This document shows positions 54,500 through 64,000 of a DNA stretch of 64,000 nucleotides, one piece after another; position 1 is the first letter of the stretch, and each line of letters begins with the position of its first letter. The translations under genes and the position numbers were made by a program. The notes under the pieces were generated by a model. The model ran no database searches. It saw nothing but the letters and a program-made list of their open reading frames with translations, and was not told the origin of the DNA. The stretch spans positions 1,860,001 to 1,924,000 of the forward strand of contig JARKIF010000005.1 of NCBI GenBank assembly GCA_029378245.1. The letters are read 5' to 3'. The DNA comes from Roridomyces roridus. Its lineage: Eukaryota; Basidiomycota; Agaricomycetes; Agaricales; Mycenaceae.

Positions 54500-57400
54500 C
54501 TTGCCTTCTATTTGCATGGGCAACGACCCCAGCTCAGGTCGTTCCTCCAACGCCAACGTGCTTCCCATCCACAGAGTAATCCTCGCCCGTTCTCTCCTTC
54601 TCCACGACCTCACTCTCCTTCAGCTCGCCCGTACAGACACCACCACCGCACAAGCCGGCTCTCCCTCCTCGCAGTCCCGACGAAAACGCAGAGGTCCGTC
54701 GTCCGTCTCCATCCGTGGTCATCGAGCTCATTCTCCTGCAGGCAGACACGTCCAAGTCTTCGGCCAACACCTCTTTCCCTCTTTCAGAATCCGCCTTGCC
54801 CACCACCTTTGACACCTCGGGCGATATCGCTCCATCTGACTTCTCTGCTTACTTTCCTTTGCCTCCTTCCAAATCCTCCCGAATGACCATCGTTGCATCC
54901 GACTCTGTCCGCCTTTTTCCTTCCTTTCTTCTTCTTTTCTCTCATCAAAATCGCAGACATCGAACGATATATTCTCGCAGCCCATCGAAAAGATTTGGGC
55001 TCCCGCAAAAACGTCTCCCGTTCGCATGTCTGCACCAGTATCTCCCATCACACCCACCCTGGCCCCGCTCATCGACTTTGGTTCCGACACGATACCAGCG
55101 ACGCCCAGCTTCACCTCTGCAGAGACGTCGTTCGAGCTCAGGTCTTCGTCCTCTGGCTATCAATCTGGTAACAGCTCTGGGCTCGATGTCGGCGTCAAGG
55201 AGTTTGTGCCTAGAAAAGAGACTTTGACTCAGGTAGCGCGTCTTTCTGTACGCAAAACATGACTAACTTTTTTTTCAGCTTGTGGATAGTCATCCTGAAC
55301 TCAACTTTGGTCTGTTGGACATTTCAGAAAAGAACGATGGCCGGGTATGATTCATCTTCTTTCCAATGCGTCCTTCCTCATCCGACTCGGCAGAATGGCC
55401 TTGTTAACATTGAAGAGCCTATCCAGCTTCCCCCGGTCACGTACGCTGATGCCGCTAATGTGAATTTTTTCCATCGTTCTTCGCTTCTATGCTGATTCTG
55501 TTCTCGCAGATTGCCTCCAAGTACCCAGAACTCGCATCTAAAGTACTCAACGAACCCATTGCTACGCCCGTCCAGAACACTGTCGGTCTCCCCGCCGAGG
55601 AAGAAGACTCGTATTATCCGATTCAAGAGACCGCCGCCGCCGCGGAACCAGAACCAGAACCGGCCCCCGTACCCCACATGCCTGCTCACACCTCAGAGAA
55701 TCCCAACTGGGCTCTCGCGCCTGACGAACCCGAGTACTACGCGCCGAGACCTAGACGCAGGGAGTACAATGACAGCTATGGTGGCGGCGGCGGTGGCGGC
55801 TACGGAGGTCGTGACCGTGACCGTGATCGCAGGGGGAGTGGGGGATATGGCCGAGACGACCGTTCGCCACGCGGCTACGCAGACAATTCCCACGGTGGAG
55901 GCGATCGTTCGCGTTTCGACAACCAGAGAGACTCGGACAATTCGTGGTCGAATGGTGGTGATCGCTCTCAGCGCAACGGCGACCGTTCGCAGCAGGATAA
56001 CGCGTGGGCTTACAACAACGGTGGCAATGCTTCTGGGCGCAACGACGACGAAGAGTACCGCCATGCTCGCAACGGACTTTCCCGCCGCCCGTGGTCGCAG
56101 GAATCAAGGCGGTAACGATAGGAGCCACGACACGCCGCTGCATCTTCGCAATGGTGGAGGTGGAGGCGACCAGTCTTACCGTTTGCCCTCGCGTACGTAC
56201 GAGCGAGAGGATTCTTTCAACACCAATACGCCTGTCGAGAACGAGAACGACAACTCGGGGGCGCCGTCTGGAGGTGATGAGTGGAATCCGACGCACGACG
56301 GGTGGGCGACGCGTGATGAGCCGAGTCCTGCGACTGCGCCACGTGAGGTGCCGTCAGAGGGTCAGGCGGTGGATTCTTGGGGCGCGCCTGCTCATGATCC
56401 GTGGGTGTCCACTCAGACTCAAACGACTCGCACTGCAACTCCAGCTCGGGCGACTCCGCCGTCTCGACTTGCTCCTGTCCCCGAGACGGATATCTATCAG
56501 GCATCGTCGCGGGAAGCTGCGATTGCGAACGAGTGGGTGGCGCATCATGATCCGTGGGCGGCTTCGTTGGGGGCGGATGAGAACAGCAGCAACGGCCAGA
56601 GTCAAGTCCAGAAACCCGAGCCGGAGAGCAACAAGTACGATTCCCCGTCCCGCGGTCACGGTTCTGCCTTGCGCGACAACAAGAATGGCGGACATTTCGT
56701 GCCTTCGCAATCTAGCGTTGCTGCCCTCGCCGCGTCGCGAGCCACTGAAATGTACGACAGCGCTGGATCAGTAGACCCGCACGAGCTCCCCGCCGAGTTC
56801 AACTACTTTATGCATAGCGAGACCGTCGATTGGACAGGAACAGAGCCTACCAAGGTTACGCAGAATTCGTTTTCGCCATCGCAGAATCTCAAGACGAATA
56901 CGCCTACGCCGCCTCCTGTTAATGCTCCCCAGCCACGGAACACACAGTCGTTTGATTATGATCAGCAGGTTTCGCAAGACGAGTACAGTGGTGCTGGGGA
57001 GGGGAGCTTTACGCTCGGGAAGATGAAGACGGAGCATTATGAGCCGTCGCAGAGTGATTATAAGCGGGTGCCGCCGCTTCAGTGGGGGAGGGGTGATGAG
57101 AATGAGAATCGTGGTGGAGGGTATGACCGTGACCGCGAACGAGGCGGTGATCGTGACCGACGGGACTATGGCGATGACCGTCGTGGTGATGAGCGGCGTG
57201 GGGGTGATGAATGGAATGATTTCGAGTATGGTGGTGGACGTCGTGGAGGGGATGATTATGACAGTGGTAGAGGGCGTCGTGGGGACGATTATGGAAGGGG
57301 GCGCGATGATTACGATGGCAGAGGAGGGCACCGATACGACGATGACAACCGTGGCGGGCGTCGCGGGGACGACTACAACACCAGCGGTGGCCGTTTCGAC

Positions 57401-57529
57401 GACAACAACGGCCCGCCTCGAAACAAGTACGGCGGTGCTGGTCCTCTTCCTGGGCCTTACAAAGGACCGCCGCGAACGACGAGTTTTGGCAACCCCAACT
57501 TTGTGCCGCCTTCGCTGAACGACTATTAG
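54500..57529 (+). CDS. RGG/RD-rich protein, possible RNA-binding
   Basis: Start not resolved; coding is convincing from about 54600 (PPPHKPALPPRSPDENAEVR, then LILLQADTSKSSANTSFPLS). After an intron ending AAATCGCAG come TSNDIFSQPIEKIWAPAKTS, PVSPITPTLAPLIDFGSD, LVDSHPELNFGLLDISEKN and IASKYPELASKVLNEPIA. The long last exon has Gly/Arg/Asp repeats (YGGRDRDRDRRGSGGYGRDD), FNYFMHSETVDWTGTEPTKV, and a C-terminal block of RRGDD/GGRR repeats (about 57090-57410) ending FVPPSLNDY. Near 56085-56110 the frame shifts by one base with no intron to explain it: upstream text is in the 55489 frame, downstream in the other. RGG composition suggests an mRNA-binding or condensate protein. Confidence 0.7.
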
Positions 57530-58647
57530 CTTTTGAGACTCTGACTGTATCTTCTTCCTGTAGCTTTCGTTATTAGTTTGCATCTGTAGAACCGCCTCTT
57601 GTCGATTATAATACATAAATTTGACCAGCCTTTTCCTGAAGAGCAATGCGGCGTTGCGATGTTTCCGAATCTTTACTTCCTTTTCTCGCAATCTGAGTCA
57701 ACCTTCGGCATTAACACAAAGTTCGGGAGTTGAGATAACATGACCACCGGACTTTTGATGGCTGTGTTGCGGTGATCTGCCGCTGCGGCTGCCATCACGC
57801 CTGCTCCTCTCACATCACGGCGTCCTCTCTTGCATGTATTTACACACTGGGGCATTTATTGAAGGTAAAGAATGTTCATTGAAGGACCAAGAACGGTAGA
57901 TACATAGGGAGGGTAGGGCAGGGCGGCGGTCAATTCTTGTTTCTGAACAATGGACATTGGTAATGGCGGGGCGCGCGAGGGAGGAATGGAGGGCGTGCAA
58001 GGGGAGAGGTGCACTCAGGCGGCTATGTGCGGCGACATGTGCGCGGGTGAGAATGTGTGCATATATACGTGGGGCGGAGACGTCGTGCGATTGGGTGCGC
58101 AAGCTGTGATGTCGGCAAACGGCAAACGGCTGCAAAGCAGGAAGCAGTGTAGTCGAGGCTTCGAGCGCGAAGACTGGCGAGAAGGGCGAGGTCAGTTGAT
58201 CAGGGAATAAGGACACGGACGATCTCAGCCTGATTGAGCAGGCTGCAGCGTGGGCCGTGGTGACTCGATACGGGTGACATCGCGGCGTGCTGGCGAGATG
58301 GCGTTCGCGGGGCGTCAAGGCAACAGCGGGCTGCGACGCGCAGGCACTCGATGAGGGTGGAGGCAGAGACAGGAGGAGGATCATTGATCATTTTGATGCA
58401 TATGACGACATCGCTGACATGCCGATCGGCACATCACCGCCATCACCCAAAATCCCGGTGGTCCTGTGGTCCTGTGGTCCTGTTATCTCAACTCCCGGAC
58501 GCACTCGGCATTAAGAGGATGGGTAGACAAAACGTGGAAGTGGAGCAACATCTGCTTCCTTCGACTCCGAGTCCGCAAGGTGTAAAACAGTGGATGTACT
58601 TGGTACCGTAACTTGTATTGAAAAAGAAATCAGTAATTGAAACAAAA

Positions 58648-58747
58648 GGAAGGCAACTGGTCGCTATTCCACCTTGGTGGTAGCCGTCCGCATCAGCCAG
58701 TGGAGGCAACTAGTCGCTGTTCCACTCTCTTGGCAGCCGTCCGCATC
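58648..58747. repeat. Imperfect tandem duplication, ~47-bp units
   Basis: GGAAGGCAACTGGTCGCTATTCC... (58648-58694) repeats as GGAGGCAACTAGTCGCTGTTCC... (58702-58747), both ending CCGTCCGCATC. Confidence 0.8.
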
Positions 58748-58766
58748 TCCGGTTGTTCCTACTACC

Positions 58767-58882
58767 TGGCTAGCCCCATAACACACCCTCACCCGACGAG
58801 GGGGAATAGGAGCTAGGCAGGGAGGAACGTGGCTAGCCCGATAATATACCCTCACCCGACGAGGGGAAATACAGACTAGGCA
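58767..58882. repeat. Imperfect tandem duplication, ~54-bp units
   Basis: TGGCTAGCCCCATAACACAC... and TGGCTAGCCCGATAATATAC..., both with CCCTCACCCGACGAGGGG and ending CTAGGCA. Confidence 0.8.
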
Positions 58883-60693
58883 CTGCTCCAGCGTGAATCG
58901 AACTGATCACACCTCCAAAGAGGCGATCACAGTCGGCGCACGACAGGAATCGCTCCTCCACAGAGGAGCGCGCAAACGACTGAACGAACTTCGAGTAGTA
59001 CCCCTCCTTGAGCCATTACCAGAGAGCACAAGTCGACTTGGTGGATCATTTCCAATTTGAGCTTGCGATTTGTGATCCGTTGTTGCGCGGTCTGCTCGCT
59101 GCACCCGGCCTGCCAACGGCCTGCTATCTGCTACCTTGGCGGCGAGACCGAAGCTAACGGGGCAGCGGGCTTGAAGAGGAGACTCTGCAGAGGAAGCGCC
59201 AGAATTGGTGCAGACAGCGGACATGGTCGTTGACAATGACGTCACGTTCATTTATGGTACCTCCGATCAATCATCTGCAACTTGATTTGCTCCAGGAACC
59301 TTCCGAGTACATGGCGTCTCTCACAGCAGAATCTCGCCCATAATCACCCTCGTTCAAACATATCGCATCGACACAAATGGTACATACCGACGTTCCGCAT
59401 CGAGGTGACAAAATCGTCACCCCCACTTCGTCAGGTCGCCCGCTCTGCATCTCAACAACTCTCACCTCTCCAGCGTGTTGCTCGTGCCTCAAAGTACATA
59501 CATTCACTTCATTGCTCTACACCTCGGCGACAATCCCACTCATGTCTCCTCAATGAATTGCTTCTCTCGTATGACGCCAATTGTTTCCCGAATCCCGCCA
59601 GCAGATGTCCTCCCTGCTCCTATGTATATCTCTTTCCCATTCTCCGATAATTGCCACCCTGCGATGTCTCGCACTACATGTTCCGTTCCTGCTACTTTCC
59701 AGAGCCATTTCTGTTACTGCATCCACCCATCTGTCTGTCGTCCGCCATCGCCGACATTTCTTTTCCTCCGTATTGTATCTTCGCTCCGCAAGACGTGCTC
59801 TACTCTGGGCAGTAAACCCGCTGTTGTCGATATCTACCAATATGCATTTGGACAGACACCATCGACTCATTCTCAACTCTTCAAACGCAACTGAGGGTAC
59901 CGAGTTCGGTGATTTCAACTGATAAACATCTCGTTCAACAACGTCTGAACGAGGTGAGCCGCACTAATGCCCTTGGTGGAATTCACTCGTGGTACTACCG
60001 TGGTAGACGCAGGACAGTTTCAGGCAACTGGTTGACTCGGATCCCTACTTCCTTTCCTTCAACATGTTTGGTTTCGCGAGGTCGGTTCGGCGTCTGATGA
60101 CTGTGGCTCTTCTACTTTCTGTTCGTCGGCCGCCATCTCCCGACATGCTTAAATAATTCGGCTTGGCGTAAGCATATAAGGGACTTGGTTGGGGTCTAGC
60201 TTGCCCCACAAGTATGTCAAACCAGCCCTTACCCTCCTGGAGTGCCCCCTTCATTTGCACTTTCCTTGTGGCCGCCACCCCCTCCTCGTTCGCGATCCTG
60301 ACGACAGTATGGATGTCAGAGTGAGCAACCTCAGTTTCTTGGAGGCCGTTTTCATGTTGTTTTCAGATGTGGGAGCTAATATTCCCCTAAAATCGTCTGG
60401 TTTCATGGTGGCAGAAAGGATGGAAAGATGACGGTGTTTCAGGAACAATTTTTGTGTGCTGGCTCCTTGGACTCTGTGTGCTGTTTAACCGCGACTCCCG
60501 AGTGTTATTTTGGTTTTGAATTGAGGGTTATTTTTTCTGTGAGACTGGCGGTCGGCGCCGGTGGTTTGAGGCCGTGAGCAAGAGTGATTTGACGTCGGGC
60601 CGCAGTGTTTGATCCGTGTCGGCTAGGGCACTGTTGATCGAGGTCGCTTTGATCTTGTGCTTCCAATTCAACTTGGCCTCCCTTCCCGCCTCC

Positions 60694-62732
60694 ATGTCTG
60701 CCTACCAGACGACCCAGTACCAATCCGTCGGTGACACCGGCAACAACTACAATACCAACAACTACGGCGGCAACAACTACGGGGACAACAACTACGGCGG
60801 CAACAGCAGCGACAACTGGAATTACAACAATACCTACAATACTGCCCTCAATGCTCAGACCGGCAGGAGTCGCCGTTCGAAATGGATTGTACGCGTTTCT
60901 GGCCAGTCTGGAGAGTTTCCACCGAATATCTCAAGGTTATTGGCTCTGTTGTTGGAATCATAGCGCTCATCGCTATTGGCGTTGGCGTCGGTGTTAGTGT
61001 CGCCAATTCGCACAAGAGCAGCAAGTCGTCCAACTTGAGCTCCAACTCCAAATCCAGCAACTCGGGCTCCTCTAATTCGAGTGTAACGCAAACGGACCCC
61101 AGCGATCCCAGTACTTTTGTCAGGAATTCGTCTTGGACGCAGGTGCGTGTTGTCCGCTAACTGCGAATCAAGTTAATTTCGCTGGGTAGGCGTTTTACGG
61201 GATTGGTGAGCACTCCTGGGCTTGTAGATTCAAAGACCGACCAAAGATTGCAGCGTATACTCCGGAGGGCTCTCAACTGCCGAACTGCGGAAACTCACTG
61301 GGTGTGTGGCTACGTCTATTCTTGGTGAAATATGACTGAGACCTTTTTAGAACAAGTTATTACTGACATTCAGGTTTGCAAAGAATCTGGATGTACGCGT
61401 CGGCTTGCTGAATGGCGTCCTTAGCTTATGTCTCAACTAACAAAACGGATTCGTCTGTATGGTGCCGGTGAGTGGGAAATTCATTACCGGACTTCACAAA
61501 CTCATTCACACTAGACTGCAACCAATCGGCCCTTGTGGTGTGTTCGATCTTTTCTCTACCGAGCTCCATGAATTCACAGGATTGCGCAGCTCGAGGCCAT
61601 CAAGCAGACAAAAGTGGACATGACCGTGTTTTTGGCGAATTACCCCATACCAACTGACGGCGGTGCTGCGTATGTCAGGCAGCGGGATCTCATCCAATCG
61701 GCGTTGCAGACCTATGGGACGGACCACGTTGGGGGGATCACGGTCGGGAACGAATATATCCTCGAGTATGTCCTATTTGGTTATGTTTGTATGATGTTGA
61801 CTTGACGGCCTCGCAGCTACCTCTCGGACAACGGCGGCTCAACGCTAGACCCTAACGGGCCTGTGGGTAATCAAGGCGCTGCGCTGCTCCTTCCCAATAT
61901 CACAGACACCATCAATATGGTGAAGGGAATGGGTCTTAACATTCCCGTCGGTAACTCTGATGCTGGGAGTTACTTCAACAATGAAGTGTTGGCTGCTGTG
62001 GACTATGGAATGGCGAACGTACATCCGTGGTTCGCCGCAGAGTCTGTTCAGGACGGGGCGAATTGGACCGAGACATTCTGTGAGCTTGAACAATCATCTG
62101 AACCCAAAAATTGACGGGCGCCACAGTCTCTACGACCAACGTGGCTGCAGCCAGTGCACTGAGCAATAATGTTCGTTCTCCATGATACTTGAGGATTTAT
62201 CTGATGACTAGTTCAGCCCACGATGTACATCGCGGAGACTGGATGGCCGACGGTGAGATAGCAATTAATCGCGACAGCTCTGTCTGATATTTCCAGAACT
62301 CGTCCACCGCCGCTGCCGAATCCGATGGGCCGTCTAACGCGTCCGTAGCAAATCTACAGGTGAATAATATCTCTTGCCCTGTTCTCATGCTGACGGGAGG
62401 TAGATTTTCCTGGATACCTTTGTCTGCGCAGCCAACTCGGCTGGCACCAAATACTTCTTTTTCGAATACTTCGATGGTGCGTACTTGCTCAACGAGATTG
62501 ACTGATGCTTATTTTCGTGTCCAGAGGTTTGGAAGGTACGTTGATGTTGCCGTCATTGTTTTATTTTCTTCTTGACGCTGGATTTAGGACATCCAATTCG
62601 GCGGTGTCGAGGTATGCTCTTGTGCTGCTTTCTGCGGTATCCTCTGACCTGGATGACCAGGGCTATTGGGGCCTTTTCAATGCCGACCGGACGATCAAGG
62701 CGATCAATATACCGACCTGCACTGCGCCTTGA
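60694..62732 (+). CDS. Glucan endo-1,3-beta-glucosidase, GH17, type II membrane protein
   Basis: Wall glucanase of the BGL2/SCW/EglC superfamily. The cytosolic N-terminus is an Asn/Gly/Tyr repeat (NNYGGNNYGDNNYGGNSSDN). After an intron (GTACGC...CTCAAG) there is a membrane helix VIGSVVGIIALIAIGVGVGV, then a Ser-rich stalk. The catalytic domain begins WTQAFYGIAYTPEGSQLPNC; later RIRLYGADCNQS, TVFLANYPIP, the acid/base Glu in GGITVGNEYIL, VGNSDAGSYFNNEV, ANVHPWFAAESV, the nucleophile in YIAETGWPTNSS, FEYFDEVWKDIQFGGVEGYW, and NADRTIKAINIPTC at the end. About ten introns; both glutamates are present. Together with the GH5 gene it gives the window two anchored beta-1,3-glucanases. Confidence 0.93.
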
Positions 62733-62955
62733 GGTGATGTATGATGTATGATTTTCTGTAACGACCCCTGGACTATCTGTTGTTTCTCTGGCTTGCTTCA
62801 CGACTCTCTATTGACTCTCTACATATACGACCACTGTTACGATACTGCATTCTATCTATCTATCTCGATAATGACATGTCCCTTCCAAAATTGAATGATG
62901 CCGGCGGCCACAAGCCGGAACAAATACGCTCCTGGTAGCGGTTCGCTTCCACAAA

Positions 62956-64000
62956 ATGTTCGACCCTCTGTCCAATGGCTTCGCCGACGACGAAACCCTC
63001 AGTCCGCCGTGGCCCACGACGCCGCACGCACCCAACTCACCCATCCCCAATCTCCGTCGCGCCTCTACCCCCGTTCCGCCTCCACCAGACAAGGGTCCCG
63101 CAGCAGGTCCTTATGGCAAGGAGCCCCAAATCTACGGCCAGCCTGAAACTGGCCTCATCTCTCCTCGCGACGCCGTCAGTCCCAATGGCACCAACTATGA
63201 GAAGCCCGAGCCGTACCTTCGAGTTCGTATCACCGGACTCGACAGGAACAGGCGGGATATCCTCGTCAAGCTGGACGCACAAGTGCGTTGTAAATTCGTT
63301 CTATAGCCGTTTGTTCTGACTTGGCAGCTGCTTAATAGACCAACTTGTCCAACTTTACGGGCAACACGTATCGGAATGTGTCGCGTTCATATCTCGAATT
63401 TCAGCAATTCTACGAGTCGGTCGTGCACAGTAATCCACAGACTATCGTTCCTGCGCTACCGCTTGCGCAGACGTCGGCTCCGACGGACGAGGAGGATGAC
63501 AGGCTGGTGAGGGTGATGCTGCAGCGTTGGATTACGCGCGTGTGCGAGGACCCGATTCTCATGAACGACGAGGACCTTCGGGCGTTTATTGAGAGTGATT
63601 TTGGGTACCAACCAACGCCGCGTCCGAGGCGCAAGGCAAGCTCTGGGTTCAATCTCATGCGTCGGGGTGTCCCGGATGAGGATGAGGACCTGCAGCGGGC
63701 GCGCTTTGAGCTCACAAAGCTGGAGGGTCAGTTCTTCGACACGGCCAAGGCTGTTGACAAGCTTTCTGTGACACGCAAAGGTTCGGATTCACTCTATATA
63801 CTTTTCGTGTTTCTGATGTCGTGTGCAGCTATGGCGGTCGCTCATGCGGAGATGGGCAACAAGCTCGTCAATGTGGCTACGACGGAGGCTCACCCCCCAC
63901 TCGGCAATGCGTTCCGCAAGATTGGCCGAACGTGGCATAGTCTTGCGGACCTCGACCAGGCTCAAGCGATCAGCGAGTGCGTAATTCTCGGGGACTCGTT
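62956..64000 (+). CDS. VPS17: Vps17-like retromer sorting nexin (5' part)
   Basis: PX-BAR protein of the retromer complex, which with Vps5 bends endosomal membrane for cargo return to the Golgi. Start MFDPLSNGFADDETLSPPWP, disordered to about residue 75. The PX-type region reads PYLRVRITGLDRNRRDILVK, then after an intron (GTGCGT...AATAG, near 63283-63339) TNLSNFTGNTYRNVSRSYLE, and VRVMLQRWITRVCEDPILMN with LRAFIESDFGYQPTPRPRRK. The BAR-like helix follows (RARFELTKLEGQFFDTAKAV, intron, AMAVAHAEMGNKLVNVA). The window ends inside the BAR domain. Assignment is based on the conserved 'DPIL..DEDLR.FIESDFGY' block. Confidence 0.85.

Larger units (their letters stand above)
57530..60693. other. Gene-poor 3.2-kb stretch with short tandem repeats
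   Basis: No frame here has convincing motifs, splice structure or composition. It contains two pairs of tandem repeats (58648-58747, 58767-58882) and a perfect 8-bp hairpin (CGCTCCTC-CACA-GAGGAGCG, about 58951-58970). Frames between 59475 and 59920 on either strand are open but unsupported. It may include long UTRs, a decayed transposon or a non-coding RNA. Confidence 0.5.

Noticed and set aside
56768..57691. 307-residue minus-strand frame rich in Val/Ile/Thr
   Set aside because: It is the exact antisense shadow of the RGG/Asp repeats of the plus-strand gene.
57815..58384. 189-residue minus-strand frame
   Set aside because: Composition of Ala/His/Ser/Arg typical of antisense GC-rich DNA, no motifs, no splice structure.
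58885..58985. Possible tRNA on the minus strand (TTCGATT loop near 58893)
   Set aside because: The T-stem arms do not pair, no matching acceptor stem or cloverleaf could be drawn, and the anticodon arm is missing.
59475..59918. Opposing 120-140-residue frames
   Set aside because: Neither strand shows conserved blocks or plausible introns; probably random openness.

Overview
The window reads as nuclear DNA of a mushroom-forming basidiomycete (Agaricomycetes). Genes are packed on both strands, nearly every gene is cut by introns of about 45-60 nt, and several families are typical of agarics: a Tf1/sushi-type chromovirus, a Crypton-like Ndc10/GCR1_C gene, OTT_1508-like deaminases, and FMO proteins with a SnoaL-like N-terminus. 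I cannot name the species.

Layout. Positions 1-8095 hold a Crypton-like transposon gene (plus strand) split by a complete Ty3/gypsy chromovirus (750-7397, minus strand). The chromovirus has identical 475-bp LTRs, a 5-bp target duplication, a self-priming primer site, a textbook -1 frameshift signal between gag and pol, and one frame break inside reverse transcriptase. A tandemly duplicated gene remnant follows (8380-9240). Then come an XPG/GEN1-like nuclease (9651-11481), two unknown minus-strand genes, an RTA1-family membrane protein, a flavin monooxygenase converging on a CysA-type serine O-acetyltransferase, a long Ser-rich unknown gene, an ACT-domain (CASTOR-like) gene, an AT-hook-like unknown, a mitochondrial-type PP2C phosphatase, a USP-type deubiquitinase, a C2H2 regulator, an F-box protein and a membrane-anchored GH5 exo-glucanase (to 38108).

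The most unusual block is 40146-45223: two tandem paralogues with OTT_1508-like nucleic-acid deaminase motifs. The downstream copy is broken by an in-frame stop just before the catalytic motif, and a 561-bp non-autonomous TIR element with perfect 43-bp termini and a 9-bp target duplication sits between the two. After this come a TMEM19/DUF92 membrane protein, a short-chain dehydrogenase, an acidic unknown protein, a two-finger zinc protein, ribosomal protein eS21, an RGG-rich protein, a gene-poor stretch with short tandem repeats (57530-60693), a membrane-anchored GH17 glucanase, and the 5' part of VPS17 running off the window.

Themes. Two unrelated membrane-anchored beta-1,3-glucan hydrolases (GH5, GH17) point to cell-wall remodelling; the other genes look like ordinary housekeeping neighbours rather than one pathway. 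At least four introns begin with GC and carry the strong donor GCAAGT, more than the roughly one percent usually expected. Four otherwise healthy coding regions each contain a single-base frame break, so part of the apparent gene decay may be residual sequencing error. Exon structures were inferred by eye from splice signals and family alignment from memory, so intron edges are predictions.
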